Of a stretch of DNA of 64,000 bases, positions 1 to 9,232 are shown piece by piece. The notes under the pieces are model-generated. The model did not search any database, was not told the origin of the DNA, and saw nothing but the letters and a program-made list of their open reading frames with translations. The translations under genes and the position numbers were made by a program. Each line of letters starts with the position of its first letter. Position 1 is the first letter of the stretch. The stretch is taken from NCBI RefSeq assembly GCF_014297465.1, contig NZ_JACORT010000004.1:248001-312000 (forward strand). Direction: 5' to 3'. This DNA comes from Ramlibacter cellulosilyticus. Lineage in GTDB: Bacteria; Pseudomonadota; Gammaproteobacteria; Burkholderiales; Burkholderiaceae_C.

Positions 1-294
1 CTCGTCCTCGTCGTTCGCCACCGTGAGCTTGCCGCAGCGGCGGTGCTCCACGCCGTGCGAGGCGCACAGCGCGTACAGCAGTTCCTTGCCGCGCACGCAC
101 AACCGGGCCTTCAGCGAGCCTGGTGCGTAGTAGAGGCCGGCGTGGATCACCTCGCTGTTGCGCGAGCTGACGCCCTGCCCGATCCCGGGCTGCGCCTCCA
201 CGACGATGGTCTCGCGCCCGGCTTGCGCGAGCGCGCGCGCCACCGCCAGGCCCACGGCCCCGGCGCCGATCACGACCGCCGCGACGCGGTCCAT
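1..294 (-). CDS. FAD-dependent oxidoreductase, L-2-hydroxyglutarate oxidase-like (partial)
   Basis: Only the first 98 codons lie in the window; the gene runs off the left edge. The N-terminus has a dinucleotide-binding motif, [13 protein letters not shown] at residues 10-22, then a [11 protein letters not shown] stretch and the signature [14 protein letters not shown]. The latter is typical of L-2-hydroxyglutarate dehydrogenase/LhgO-like flavoproteins of the DAO fold. The ATG (294-292) shares one base with the TGA of the upstream gene on the same strand (TGATG), so the two are probably translationally coupled. The family call is fairly firm. The exact substrate is not, because related FAD oxidases share this N-terminus. 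Confidence 0.75.
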   Translation of the reverse strand, partial: MDRVAAVVIGAGAVGLAVARALAQAGRETIVVEAQPGIGQGVSSRNSEVIHAGLYYAPGSLKARLCVRGKELLYALCASHGVEHRRCGKLTVANDEDE

Positions 295-1148
295 CAGGCG
301 AGCGTCCGCGGATCCGTCGCCAGCAGCCGTTCGACGAGCTGCTGCAGGTGCCCGCGCAGGCGCGCGAACCCGGCATTGCGCTCCAGCGTCGCCTCGTCCA
401 TGTACAGCTTGCGGTTCACTTCCACCTGGATGCTGTGGCGATGGCTGGCGGGATCGCCGTTGCGCCGCACGAGCTCGACGCCCTTGTACGGGTGGTTGTA
501 GGCCACGTCGTAGCCGAAGCCGCGCAGCGTGTCGCAAACGAGCTGCGACAGCGCGGGCGACGCCGTGCTGCCGTCGCGGTCGCCGATGACGAAATCCGCG
601 TGCACGAGGCCGGGGAACTCCGTCGCGTAGGTCGCCGCGACCGCGGGCATGGAATGGCAGTTCAGGTGGATGCTGTAGCCGTGGCGCGCGTGCGCGTCGG
701 CAATCGCGCGCGAGACGGCCTCGTGGTAAGGGCGCCAGCAGCGCTCGATCCGCTGGCGTACTTCGGCGGACGAGAGCTGGCGCGCATAGATCGGCACCCC
801 ATCGTCCGTCATGCGCCAGATCAGGCCCTTGCCGAGCCGCACCTTGGCGAGCGCGGCGGGGGTGGTCTCCACCGCGTCGGACCACCCGTCCTCGATCATT
901 TCGACGTCGATCTCGGTGGCATTGCGGTTGACGTCGATGTAGCTGCGCGGAAAGAGTGCCTCGATCCAGGCGATGCCCAGCGCAGGGGCGAAGTCGTAGA
1001 GCTTCTCGACGTGGGTATCTTCAGCCTGCCGGAGGACGGCGAGCTCGCAGGCGTGGCGGAAATCGGCGGGATAGGCAACGCCGCTGTGCGGCGAATCGAG
1101 CACCAGCGGTGCGCTGCCCGGCAAGTGGCGGATCAGCGTGGAGGACAT
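294..1148 (-). CDS. N-formylglutamate amidohydrolase family protein
   Basis: 284 aa. Family members hydrolyse N-formylglutamate to glutamate and formate, the last step of one histidine-degradation route (HutG). The early motif LDSPHSG (about residues 17-23), the SYIDVNRN segment and the later HLNCHSM stretch are typical of the family and include candidate metal-binding His residues. No hut gene lies nearby. The neighbour is an L-2-hydroxyglutarate-oxidase-like flavoprotein with a one-base overlap, so a role in hydrolysing another N-formyl or N-acyl amino acid is possible. The start ATG at 1148-1146 begins the conserved region without extra N-terminal sequence. Family confident, substrate inferred. 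Confidence 0.85.
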   Translation of the reverse strand: MSSTLIRHLPGSAPLVLDSPHSGVAYPADFRHACELAVLRQAEDTHVEKLYDFAPALGIAWIEALFPRSYIDVNRNATEIDVEMIEDGWSDAVETTPAALAKVRLGKGLIWRMTDDGVPIYARQLSSAEVRQRIERCWRPYHEAVSRAIADAHARHGYSIHLNCHSMPAVAATYATEFPGLVHADFVIGDRDGSTASPALSQLVCDTLRGFGYDVAYNHPYKGVELVRRNGDPASHRHSIQVEVNRKLYMDEATLERNAGFARLRGHLQQLVERLLATDPRTLA

Positions 1149-1168
1149 CCCGCCATTGTCGCCGAGGC

Positions 1169-1190
1169 GGAGGTGCCGGCAGGCACCTCC
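1169..1190. repeat. Perfect 9-bp stem-loop between two minus-strand genes
   Basis: GGAGGTGCC (1169-1177) and GGCACCTCC (1182-1190) pair perfectly around a GGCA loop. The hairpin sits between the end of the sapC-like gene and the start of the amidohydrolase gene. No T-run follows on either strand, so an attenuator or mRNA-stability hairpin is as likely as a terminator. Confidence 0.5.
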
Positions 1191-1201
1191 GGCTGCCAGG
1201 A

Positions 1202-2005
1202 TCAGCCGCCCTGCGCCGGCGCGGCCGCGCGCACTTCGCCGGGCTCCGGCTCGGCGCCCTTCGCGACGGTGGTCACCGGCGCGGCCGTCGACAGCCGCTC
1301 GCGCATGCCCGCGAAATTGCGCATCGACTGCAGGTGCGCGAAGATCAGCTCCAGCTCGTCGGACTTCAGCAGCTCCGCGACCTTGTCCGAAGCCAGCGTC
1401 TTCAGCCGGGCGCGGTCGACGGCCATGAAGCCGCCCAGCGCGATGCGCTCGCCGGAGGCCAGGCTGATCTGCGCGCGCATCGGCTCCAGCAGGTTCAGCT
1501 CCTTCAGCTTGCGGCAGAAGGCCTGGGTGCGCTGCGACTCCACCTGGTACTGCTGCAGGAACTTCAGCACGTTCTGCGTGTACTGCGAAGGCTTCTCGGT
1601 CTTGGCGTCGTACAGCGGCTGGCCGCGGCCGTCCTGGTTGAAGCCGGTGTACGACTCGTCGATGCAGAGCGTGAAGGTCTTGCCCTCGTCACGGCTGGAG
1701 AAGACGAAGGGATAGCGCCGCAGGAAGGCCGGCACGTAGCGCGCCTTCCAGCCGCCGTCGTCGGCCAGGTACAGGTTCTCCTCCTCGCGCACGCCGAGCA
1801 GCACCGCGGGGGTGACCACGTCGCCGGTGCCCGCGAAGATGATCACGTACTCCGCGGCCGCGGCCGGGAACTCCACGGCGGCGAGCGGCACGGAGTTGAC
1901 GTTGCGGCTGAAGCCGAAATCGGCGCCGACGTCCACGGACCACTTGCCGTGGCGCCCGTTGGACACGGGGACGGCGGATTCGTAGATCATGAGTTGCTTG
2001 GCCAT
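1202..2005 (-). CDS. SapC family protein
   Basis: 267 aa from the ATG at 2005, chosen because CGGAGA lies a few bases upstream; an in-frame extension further upstream lacks this signal. The protein (starting MAKQLMIYESAVPVSN) matches the SapC family (PF07277), soluble proteins of poorly known function named after an S-layer-associated gene. No signal peptide or membrane segment is visible. A Gly/aromatic-rich core (FAGTGDVVTPAVLLGV, CIDESYTGFNQDGRG) is followed by a C-terminal helical part and a low-complexity Ala/Pro tail. It is flanked by short intergenic regions on the same strand. Function unknown. Confidence 0.8.
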   Translation of the reverse strand: MAKQLMIYESAVPVSNGRHGKWSVDVGADFGFSRNVNSVPLAAVEFPAAAAEYVIIFAGTGDVVTPAVLLGVREEENLYLADDGGWKARYVPAFLRRYPFVFSSRDEGKTFTLCIDESYTGFNQDGRGQPLYDAKTEKPSQYTQNVLKFLQQYQVESQRTQAFCRKLKELNLLEPMRAQISLASGERIALGGFMAVDRARLKTLASDKVAELLKSDELELIFAHLQSMRNFAGMRERLSTAAPVTTVAKGAEPEPGEVRAAAPAQGG

Positions 2006-2123
2006 GCGTTTTCTCCGTTGGGGACTACCAGAAGGGATCTCACTCGCTCGTTCGGGGCGCGGAGCCGTGCTTGTAACGTGCCGCCAGCGCGCGTGCAAGC
2101 CCCCCTGCTTGCGGCGCCGCCGT

Positions 2124-3152
2124 TCAGGCCGCGCCGAATTCGCGCCGCAACAGCTTCGCGCCCTCCACCATCGCGACCAGCTTGCCCCAGGCCACGTCGC
2201 GCGGCAGGTACTTCATGCCGCAGTCCGGCGCCAGGATCACCTGCTCCGGCTTGACGTGTTCGAGCGCGCGGCGGATGCGGTCGGCCACCACCTGCGGCGT
2301 CTCGACTTCCATGTCGTTCAGGTCCAGGCAGCCCACGAGCACCTGCTTGCCCCCGAGCTCGCGCAGCACGCGCGTGTCCAGGTGCGATTGCGCGGTCTCG
2401 ATGGACACCTGCCGGCACTTGCACCCCGCAAGCTCCGGCAGGAAGGAATAGCCGCTGGGCCGCGCGTGGATCACCGCCGCATAGCCGAAGCAGATGTGCA
2501 CGCACGTGGTGCCCTCCACGCCCTCAAGCGCGCGGTTCAGGGCCTGCAGCCCGTACTGGCGCGCCTTCTCGGGGCGTGCCTGCATGTAGGGTTCGTCGAT
2601 CTGCACCACGTCCGCGCCGGAGGCGAAGAGGTCCTGGATCTCCTCGTTGACGGCCGCAGCGTAGTCCATCGCGGCTTCCTCCTCCGACCCGTAGAAGTCG
2701 TTCTGCGCCTGCTGCAGCATCGTGAACGGGCCGGGCACGGTGATCTTGGTCTTGCGGTCCGTGTGCGCCTTGAGGAACAGCAGGTCGTCGACCTCGACCG
2801 CCCGCTTGCGGCGGATCCTGCCGACGATGCGCGGCACGGGATTGGGATGGCCGGAGCGGTCCAGCGCGGTGCCGGGGTTGTCCAGGTCCACGCCTTCGAG
2901 GGCGGTCGCGAAGCGGTTGGAATAGCTCTCGCGCCGGATCTCGCCGTCCGACACGATGTCGAGCCCGGCCTCTTCCTGCGCGCGGATCGCCACGATGGTC
3001 GCGTCGTCCTGCGCTTCGGCCAGGAAAGGCTCCGGGATGCGCCACAGCTCGCGCGCCCGCACGCGGGGCGGGAAGCGTCCCGCCAGCTTGGCGCGGTCGA
3101 TCAGCCACTCGGGCTGGGGGTAGCTGCCGACGATCGTGGTGGGAAACAGCAT
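2124..3152 (-). CDS. MetE-core (cobalamin-independent methionine synthase C-terminal domain) protein
   Basis: 342 aa starting MLFPTTIVGSYPQPEW; an AGGAG lies upstream of the ATG at 3152. It matches only the C-terminal catalytic barrel of MetE, which is normally about 750 aa. Visible zinc-site elements are VHICFG (HxC) and the late Cys in APDCGMKYLPRD. An IDEPYM motif matches the substrate-binding Asp/Glu region. Such short 'core MetE' proteins lack the N-terminal folate-binding half and probably use another methyl donor or a small partner protein; that is inference. It lies upstream of the SapC-family gene on the same strand, 118 bp apart. Confidence 0.85.
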   Translation of the reverse strand: MLFPTTIVGSYPQPEWLIDRAKLAGRFPPRVRARELWRIPEPFLAEAQDDATIVAIRAQEEAGLDIVSDGEIRRESYSNRFATALEGVDLDNPGTALDRSGHPNPVPRIVGRIRRKRAVEVDDLLFLKAHTDRKTKITVPGPFTMLQQAQNDFYGSEEEAAMDYAAAVNEEIQDLFASGADVVQIDEPYMQARPEKARQYGLQALNRALEGVEGTTCVHICFGYAAVIHARPSGYSFLPELAGCKCRQVSIETAQSHLDTRVLRELGGKQVLVGCLDLNDMEVETPQVVADRIRRALEHVKPEQVILAPDCGMKYLPRDVAWGKLVAMVEGAKLLRREFGAA

Positions 3153-3217
3153 GCGGGCTCCTGGGGATGGAGCGATCAATCTCGCACGCGCGGCCCGGGC
3201 GGGCAACAGGGTTCGAA

Positions 3218-4396
3218 CTAGTGCACGCTGCGGCGGCGTGCGGCATAGCCCCCGCCGAAACCGAGCAGCGCCGCCGCGGCCCAGAAGAGCGGCAGCATGC
3301 CGACGGCCGTGCCGAAGGCTCCGAACGCAAGCGGCAGGAGCGTCTGGCCGAGGCTCGTGATGGCCGCGCGCAGGCCGACGGCCTCGCCCGTGCGCTCGGG
3401 CGGCGCGGTGACGTGCAGCAGGCTCATGACGACCGGCTGCCCGCAGCCGAGCACCGCGCCGAGCGCGACCGCCAGGGGCAACATCGTGCCGACCGTGGTG
3501 CAGAAGGGAAAGGCGAAGTAGCCGATGCCCGCCAGCACCAGCGCACTGCCGATCAGGCGCCACTCGGGGACGCGGCGCATGATCCAGGGCAGCGCGACGC
3601 GCACGACGGCGCTGCCCACGCCGAAGCCGCCGGCGACGATGCCGATGGCTGTGGCCGACAGTCCGCTGCGCGCGCCGTGCAGCGGGACCAGGAAGGTGAA
3701 CAGGTCCCAGCCCGCGGAGACCATGGCGCTCACGACCAGCACGGCACGCAAGGGGGGCAGCCGCAGGAGGTCGGCCACGCCGCGGGAAGGCTGCCCGGAC
3801 GAGGGCTCCACCGCTGCACGCACGACGATGGGCGCGCGCCACAGCAGCGCGGAACAACCCACCGGGATCAAGGCAAGCAGCGCGAAGGCGAGGCGGAAGC
3901 CCACGGCATCGATGGCCACGCCCGCGATCATCGGCCCCGCGAGCGCCGACAGCGAGAAGCCCACCGCCATGAGGCCGAAAGCACGCGTGCGCCCCGCCGC
4001 GCCCGCCAGGTGGCCGATGGCGTTGTTGACCGCCACGTGCGCGAAGGTGAACGCGGTGCCGACCAGCAGGCTGGCGATGCCGAGCCCGACGAGCGAGGGC
4101 AGCGCCGCCGCGACGCACTCTCCTGCCACGAGGCCGGCGAGGCCCAGGCCCGTCGGCATCACCCACCCCGTGCGATCCACCCACCGGCCCACCGGCACGG
4201 CGACGAAGGTCGGCACCAGCATCAACAGGCTCATGAGCAGGCCCACCATCACCGGCGTGGCGTGCAGTTGCAGCGCTTGCAGGGAGATCGCGAGGCGGGC
4301 GCCACCGAAGCTGGCATGGCCGAGCGCCAGCAGCAGGATCAGGCGCAGGGGAGAAGAGGATGCAGGAATGGCGCGAAGCGGCGCGCGGCCGCGCAA
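3218..4396 (-). CDS. MFS transporter
   Basis: About 392 aa with roughly 12 hydrophobic segments. It has the MFS loop motif between helices 2 and 3 (PVGRWVDRTG, about residues 68-77), and a related RVALPWIMRRVP loop starts the second half. The only reasonable start is TTG at 4396-4394, since no ATG lies upstream of the first helix. The Shine-Dalgarno sequence is weak, so the first residues are uncertain. Transcription diverges from the PBP gene across 127 bp. Substrate cannot be read from the sequence; an efflux-type drug/metabolite role is usual for this subclass. Confidence 0.8.
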   Translation of the reverse strand: MRGRAPLRAIPASSSPLRLILLLALGHASFGGARLAISLQALQLHATPVMVGLLMSLLMLVPTFVAVPVGRWVDRTGWVMPTGLGLAGLVAGECVAAALPSLVGLGIASLLVGTAFTFAHVAVNNAIGHLAGAAGRTRAFGLMAVGFSLSALAGPMIAGVAIDAVGFRLAFALLALIPVGCSALLWRAPIVVRAAVEPSSGQPSRGVADLLRLPPLRAVLVVSAMVSAGWDLFTFLVPLHGARSGLSATAIGIVAGGFGVGSAVVRVALPWIMRRVPEWRLIGSALVLAGIGYFAFPFCTTVGTMLPLAVALGAVLGCGQPVVMSLLHVTAPPERTGEAVGLRAAITSLGQTLLPLAFGAFGTAVGMLPLFWAAAALLGFGGGYAARRRSVH

Positions 4397-4523
4397 GGAA
4401 AGACCAACCGGTCGATGGTAACCGCGCTCGCGCCGTGCGTCGTCGGTGGCCTACACAAGCTTCGTCCCTTTGGCCCGGCTCCGAAGAGTGCCCATGGGTA
4501 GAGTGCCCCCAAGGACGAAACCC

Positions 4524-5867
4524 ATGAGCCCCCAGCGCAAGAGAAACTTCCGCGTCGCCGCCCTGCTGGCCGCCCTCGTGGCCGCCGGCGCGCTGCTGCC
4601 TCTGGCCTACAGGAACCACGTCGCCGTTGCGCCGGCGCCGTCGACGCAGGTGGCCACGGCCCCTGCACCCGCTGCCCCGCCCGCGCCCGCCGAGGGCGAA
4701 GAGACGGCGCCGCCGCCCGCCCCGCCCGGTGCCGAAGTGGTGCCGCCGGAAGAGTCGGAGAGCGACCGCGGCCCGGCCGCCGCTTCGCCGGCAGGACCCA
4801 CGCTTTCCTACGGCCGCGCCGCCGGCCTGCACCTCACGCCCGACCCGCTGAAGCTCAATTCCAGCGCCGCCCTGCTGGTGGACCAGGACAGCGGCGAAGT
4901 GCTGATGCGCAAGAACGACCAGGTCGTGCTGCCGATGGCGTCGCTCACGAAGCTGATGACCACCCTCCTGGTGCTCGAAGCGAAGCAGCCGATGGACGAG
5001 GTCCTCACCATCACCGAGGAAGACGTCGACAAGGAACGCCACAGCCGCTCGCGGCTGCGGGTGGGCACGCAGCTCACGCGGGAGGAGGCCCTGCATCTCG
5101 CGCTGATGTCCAGCGAGAACCGCGCCGCCCATGCACTGGGGCGCGCCTACCCGGGTGGCCTGCCCAGGCTGGTGGAGGCGATGAACGCCAAGGCGAAGCA
5201 GCTGGGGATGAAGGACACCACGTACGTGGACCCGACGGGCCTGTCCAACCGGAACCAGTCCACGGCGCGGGACCTCGCGGTGCTCGTGCGCACGGCGTCG
5301 CAGAACCCCACGATGCGCGAGTTCTCGACGACGCCTTCGCACGTGGCCACGCTCGGCAGCCGCACGCTGCAGTACATCAACTCCAACCGGCTGGTGCGCA
5401 ACCAGCGCGCCGGCTGGGACATCGAGCTGCAGAAGACGGGCTACATCGTCGAGGCGGGCCGGTGCCTCACCATGCTCACCGACGTCGGCGGCCGCAACCT
5501 CATCATGGTGCTGCTCGACTCCGACAGCAACGGCGCCCGCCTGGGCGATGCCGAGCGCATGCGGCGCTGGGTCGTGGCGAAGCTGGGCCTGCCGGACACG
5601 GTGGCGCGCGCGCGCGAAGACGCAGCGCCGCGCAAGGTCGCTGCGTCCAAGAAGAAGGCGGCGGAGTCCGATCGCAAGGTGGCGAAGAAGTCCGCGAGCA
5701 AGAAGACGGCGGGCAAGACCGCCGTCGCCAAGGGCAAGGACGACGGCAAGCGCAAGGCGGTCGCCCGCACGAAGGCGGAGAAGGACAGCGACACGAAACA
5801 GGCGAAGAAGGAAGGCGGTCGCGTCAAGCAGACGTTTGCTGCAGCGCGGGACGGGGACAAGAGCTAG
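4524..5867 (+). CDS. pbpG: D-alanyl-D-alanine endopeptidase (PBP7/8 type) with Lys-rich tail
   Basis: 447 aa. I chose the ATG at 4524 because AAGGA lies 8 bases upstream; an in-frame ATG at 4446 has no such signal. Order: a basic start and one hydrophobic segment (about 10-28), a Pro/Ala-rich linker (about 35-95), then an S11 peptidase domain with SLTK (140-143), SEN (197-199) and KTG (304-306), the penicillin-binding active-site triad. The last 80 or so residues are extremely rich in Lys/Ala/Arg, resembling a histone H1 tail and unusual for PBP7. The enzyme cleaves peptide cross-links in periplasmic murein. The tail may bind anionic wall or membrane polymers (inference). Confidence 0.88.
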   Translation: MSPQRKRNFRVAALLAALVAAGALLPLAYRNHVAVAPAPSTQVATAPAPAAPPAPAEGEETAPPPAPPGAEVVPPEESESDRGPAAASPAGPTLSYGRAAGLHLTPDPLKLNSSAALLVDQDSGEVLMRKNDQVVLPMASLTKLMTTLLVLEAKQPMDEVLTITEEDVDKERHSRSRLRVGTQLTREEALHLALMSSENRAAHALGRAYPGGLPRLVEAMNAKAKQLGMKDTTYVDPTGLSNRNQSTARDLAVLVRTASQNPTMREFSTTPSHVATLGSRTLQYINSNRLVRNQRAGWDIELQKTGYIVEAGRCLTMLTDVGGRNLIMVLLDSDSNGARLGDAERMRRWVVAKLGLPDTVARAREDAAPRKVAASKKKAAESDRKVAKKSASKKTAGKTAVAKGKDDGKRKAVARTKAEKDSDTKQAKKEGGRVKQTFAAARDGDKS

Positions 5868-5970
5868 GAAAATTCCCTAAAGGAAATCCCGGCTTCCCGT
5901 CGGGCTGGCCCTGCTCGACACTCCGCCCGCGAGCGCACGCCCAAGCAGGTCAGGCGCCGCGGGAGAAGCC

Positions 5971-6402
5971 ATGATTCCTGTCAAGACCGCCCTGGGCCAG
6001 CAGGTCCTGAAGGACCGTTCGGTCGAACTCACCTTGCGGCAGCGTGCCGCCCTGATCGTCATCGACGGCAAGCGCAGCATCGCCGACGTGCTGCAGCAGG
6101 CCGGCGTGCAGCCCGAGGACGTCAGCCGCCTGCTGGAACTGCAGCTGATCGAAGGCATGCCCGCCCCCGGCAGCGTCCCGCAGGTGCCCGGCCCCGCTGT
6201 CACGCCGCAACAACGCTACGCCGCCGCTTATCCGATCGCGGCCCGGCTCACGGCCGGCCTCGGCCTGCGCGGCGCCCGCCTGAACATCGCCGTGGAAGGC
6301 GCGACGTGCTACGACGAGCTCGTGGCGATCGCCGGCAAGATCCGCGAAGCGGTGGGAACCGAAAAGTTCGCACCGCTCGCGGCGGCCCTGCAACTGCGTT
6401 AA
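5971..6402 (+). CDS. Hypothetical protein, 143 aa
   Basis: Starts MIPVKTALGQQVLKDRS with GGGAGA upstream. It has no signal peptide or membrane helix. The first half (to about residue 48) looks like a small helical domain with the phrase RQRAALIVIDGKRSIADVL, reminiscent of winged-helix-like segments in proteobacterial regulators. A Pro-rich linker (about 60-75) and a second helical domain follow. The stop overlaps the stop of the convergent protease gene in a shared TTAA (6399-6402). I do not recognise a named family, and no function is assigned. Confidence 0.65.
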   Translation: MIPVKTALGQQVLKDRSVELTLRQRAALIVIDGKRSIADVLQQAGVQPEDVSRLLELQLIEGMPAPGSVPQVPGPAVTPQQRYAAAYPIAARLTAGLGLRGARLNIAVEGATCYDELVAIAGKIREAVGTEKFAPLAAALQLR

Positions 6403-7853
6403 CCCATCCGGATCGGCACGAAGATCCGGTCGTCGCCGCGCTGGATCAGCAGCGCCACGGACTTCTGCGACTTCTCCACCGCCGCCTTCACCTGGTCGAC
6501 GGTCGTCACGGGCGTTCCGTTGACGGCCAGCACGATGTCCCCGGGCTCCACGCCCGCGGCTTCGGCCGGGCCGGCCACGTCTTCCACCACCACGCCGGCG
6601 CGGACGCCGGCCTCCTGGCGCTCCTGCGGCTCCAGCGGGCGCAGCGCGAGGCCGAGGCGGCCGCCCTGCTCGTTCTCGATCGCCGCCGCGGCCGTGGCCT
6701 TGTCGTTGCTGCGCGTGAGTTCGGCGGTGAGCTGCAGCTTCTTGCCGCCGCGCCAAACGTCCAGCGCCAGGCGCTGCCCCGGCTGCGACAGGCCCACGAT
6801 GGCGGGCAGGTCGCCGGAAGCCACGATGGGCTTGCCGTTGGCGGCACGGATCACGTCACCGGGCTTGAGGCCCGCGCGGTCGGCGGCACTGCCCTTCTCC
6901 ACGTTCGCCACCAGCGCGCCCTCGGGGCGGTCGAGGCCGAAGGAATCGGCGAGGCTCTGGTTCACCTCCTGCACCGCGACGCCGAGGCGTGCGTGTTCCA
7001 CCTTGCCGTGGGCGACGATCTCGTCCTTGATCTTGTTCGCCAGGTCGATGGGGATCGCGAACGACACGCCCTGGTAGCCGCCGGACTGGCTGTAGATCTG
7101 CGAGTTGATGCCGACCACCTCGCCGCGCGCGTTGAACAGCGGTCCGCCGGAGTTGCCGGGGTTCACCGCGACGTCGGTCTGGATGAAGGGCACGGCGCTG
7201 TCGTCGGGCAGCGAACGGCCCTTGGCGCTCACGACGCCGGCGGTGACGGTGTTCTCGAAGCCGAAGGGCGCGCCGATGGCCAGCACCCAGTCGCCCACGC
7301 GCAGGTTCTCCGTGCTGCCCAGCGTGACCACGGGCAGGTTGCTCGCGTTGATCTTCAGCACCGCGACGTCGGTCTTCGGGTCGCTGCCCAGGACCTTCGC
7401 CTTGAACTCGCGGCGGTCGGTGAGCTTCACCACCACCTCGGTGGCGTCCTTCACCACGTGGGCATTCGTCAGGATCACGCCGTCGGCGCCGACGATGAAG
7501 CCGGAGCCCATGCCGCGCACCGGCACGTCGCGCTGCGGCACGCCGCCGCGCTGGAACTGGCGGAAGAATTCGAGCGGGTCGCTCATGTCGGGCGTCGCCC
7601 GGGCCTTGCCGCTCACGCTGATGTTGACCACGGCCGGGCCGTAGCGCTGCGTGATCAGCGGGAAGTCCGGCATCACCACGCTGCCGCCGCCCGGTGCGGG
7701 CGACTGCACGGTGGCCGCGGGCATGGGCGGCAGCACGGCGGCCGTGGCCGCGGGCGAGGCGTGGTGCACGACCTCCACCGCGGCGCCGCCGACGATGCCG
7801 GCGCCCAGCAGGGCCAGGACCAGCGGGGCCGACTTCAGGTTCATCTTGTTCAT
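6399..7853 (-). CDS. Do/HtrA-family periplasmic serine protease (DegP/DegQ/MucD-like)
   Basis: 484 aa. An N-terminal signal anchor (about 7-26) is followed by a trypsin-like domain with catalytic His132 (TNAHVV), Asp162 (KTDVAVLKI) and Ser235 (GNSGGPLF), then two PDZ domains (about 265-365 and 390-480, the second with GDIVLAVNG). It is a periplasmic quality-control protease/chaperone for misfolded envelope proteins. It lies downstream of a response regulator-histidine kinase pair on the same strand, separated by 68 bp containing a tandem PmrA-type box. It is therefore probably a direct target of that two-component system. The 4-bp TTAA at its end is shared with the stop of the convergent gene. 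Confidence 0.93.
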   Translation of the reverse strand: MNKMNLKSAPLVLALLGAGIVGGAAVEVVHHASPAATAAVLPPMPAATVQSPAPGGGSVVMPDFPLITQRYGPAVVNISVSGKARATPDMSDPLEFFRQFQRGGVPQRDVPVRGMGSGFIVGADGVILTNAHVVKDATEVVVKLTDRREFKAKVLGSDPKTDVAVLKINASNLPVVTLGSTENLRVGDWVLAIGAPFGFENTVTAGVVSAKGRSLPDDSAVPFIQTDVAVNPGNSGGPLFNARGEVVGINSQIYSQSGGYQGVSFAIPIDLANKIKDEIVAHGKVEHARLGVAVQEVNQSLADSFGLDRPEGALVANVEKGSAADRAGLKPGDVIRAANGKPIVASGDLPAIVGLSQPGQRLALDVWRGGKKLQLTAELTRSNDKATAAAAIENEQGGRLGLALRPLEPQERQEAGVRAGVVVEDVAGPAEAAGVEPGDIVLAVNGTPVTTVDQVKAAVEKSQKSVALLIQRGDDRIFVPIRMG

Positions 7854-7909
7854 CGTGGGGTTCCTCTGCCTTCAGGTTCGTTCGGACCCCACCAATGTGC
7901 GGTGCCAGC

Positions 7910-7926
7910 CTTAGGACAGCCTTAAG
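7910..7926 (-). promoter_or_regulatory. PmrA/QseB-type tandem box upstream of htrA
   Basis: Read on the minus strand, CTTAAG, five bases (GCTGT), then CCTAAG form the direct-repeat pattern known for OmpR-family regulators of the PmrA/QseB group (CTTAAG-N5-CTTAAG, one mismatch here). Its centre is about 65 bp upstream of the htrA start, a sensible place for an activator site near -35. The histidine kinase stop codon lies inside the first hexamer. Seen directly; binding by the adjacent regulator is inference. Confidence 0.5.
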
Positions 7927-9232
7927 AAGGCAATGCCCCGTCCGGGAACCGGACTTCGGCGCGCAGGCCGCCGAGCGCTTCGGACCGCGCGAGCCGCACC
8001 TGCCCGCCCAGGCGCTCGGCCACCGTCCTGACGATGGCGAGGCCCAGGCCGCTGCCCTCCGCCTCGCTGCCCGCCACGCGGTAGAAGCGGTCGAACACGC
8101 GATCGCGCTCGGCCTCGGGGATGCCCGGCCCGCTGTCTTCCACCGCGAGCCAGGCGCCTTGCGCATCGCGACCCAGCGCGATGTCGACGCGGCCGCCCGC
8201 CGGCGTGTACTTGACCGCGTTGTCCAGGAGGTTGCGCAGGATGAGGTGCAACGCGTCGCGGCTGCCCGCCAGCCGCACGGGGGCGGTGGTGGCGAGGCCC
8301 AGGTCGATGGAGCGCGCGTGCGCCGTCGGCAACAAGGCCGACACCGCTTCGCGGGCGAGTTCCTCCAGGTCGACGTCCTCGCGCGCTCCCTCCGCCTGGC
8401 CTTCCAGCCGCGCCAGCGCCAGCAGCTGCTCCACCAGCGCGATGGAGCGGTCGATGCCGGCGCGCAGTTGCACGATCGCCTCCTGCCGCGCGGTTTCGTC
8501 GCGCGCGCGTTCGGCCGCCTGCAGCTGCAAGCGCAGGGCCGTCAGCGGCGAACGCAGCTCGTGCGCCGCGTCGGCCACGAAATGCGTCTGCGCCTCCAGC
8601 GTGCCTTGCACGCGCGCGAACAGGGCATTGAGTTCGGCCACGAGCGGCTGCACTTCCTCCGGCACGCCGTCGGTGCTGAGCGGCGAGAGATCGCGCGCCG
8701 CGCGCGTGGCGACCTGCCGCCGCATGCGCGCGAGCGGCCGCAGCGACCCGCCGATCGCCGCGCCCACCGCCAGCATCAGCATGGGGGCCAGCAGCAGCAC
8801 CGGCGTGACGGCGCGCAGCGCGAGCGTGCGCGCACGCGCTTCGCGCGCATCGAGGTCCTGCGCGATCTGGATCGTGTGCTCGGTCGTCTGCAGCGTGTAG
8901 ATGCGCAGGCGCACGCCGTTCACGCGCGAGTCCGAGAAGCCCAGCACCGCCTGCGAAGGCATCTGCAGCCCTTGCGAGCGGTACAGCGTGACGCCGTCGG
9001 GGCCCCAGATCTGCACGGAGTATTCCGACCCGCCTTCGCCCGGTGCGAAGGGAATGCCGCCGTGCACCGAACGCGCGACTTCCTCCAGGTGGTAGTCGAA
9101 CATGCGGTCCGCTTCGCGCAAGGCGGAGCGATAGGCGATGCCCGCCTGCAGCACGGTGACGAAGGCGATCGCCACCAGCACCAGCGTGAGCAGACGGCGG
9201 CGCAAGGACCAGGAAGCGGTGCCCGCCGTCAT
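7922..9232 (-). CDS. Two-component sensor histidine kinase
   Basis: 436 aa from the ATG at 9232, which overlaps the regulator stop (ATGA), so translation is coupled. Layout: TM1 about 12-34, a periplasmic loop of about 105 residues, TM2 about 140-162, a HAMP-like linker, phosphoacceptor His224 in AAHELRSPLT, N-box NLLDNAVKYT, G1 box DSGPGIP and G2 box GSGLGLAI. Architecture and gene order match the QseC/TctE/PmrB class. The signal is unknown; placement with htrA suggests envelope stress, cations or a dicarboxylate. It lies between its regulator and the protease it probably controls. Confidence 0.92.
   Translation of the reverse strand: MTAGTASWSLRRRLLTLVLVAIAFVTVLQAGIAYRSALREADRMFDYHLEEVARSVHGGIPFAPGEGGSEYSVQIWGPDGVTLYRSQGLQMPSQAVLGFSDSRVNGVRLRIYTLQTTEHTIQIAQDLDAREARARTLALRAVTPVLLLAPMLMLAVGAAIGGSLRPLARMRRQVATRAARDLSPLSTDGVPEEVQPLVAELNALFARVQGTLEAQTHFVADAAHELRSPLTALRLQLQAAERARDETARQEAIVQLRAGIDRSIALVEQLLALARLEGQAEGAREDVDLEELAREAVSALLPTAHARSIDLGLATTAPVRLAGSRDALHLILRNLLDNAVKYTPAGGRVDIALGRDAQGAWLAVEDSGPGIPEAERDRVFDRFYRVAGSEAEGSGLGLAIVRTVAERLGGQVRLARSEALGGLRAEVRFPDGALPS

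Noticed and set aside
1..501. Plus-strand frames at the left edge
   Set aside because: They are antisense to the FAD oxidoreductase and the N-formylglutamate amidohydrolase-family gene, and their translations lack any family features.
2124..5342. A single 1,072-codon minus-strand frame covering the MetE-core gene and upstream DNA
   Set aside because: Only the part from 3152 has family sequence and a ribosome site. The rest overlaps the MFS and PBP genes and is GC-driven.
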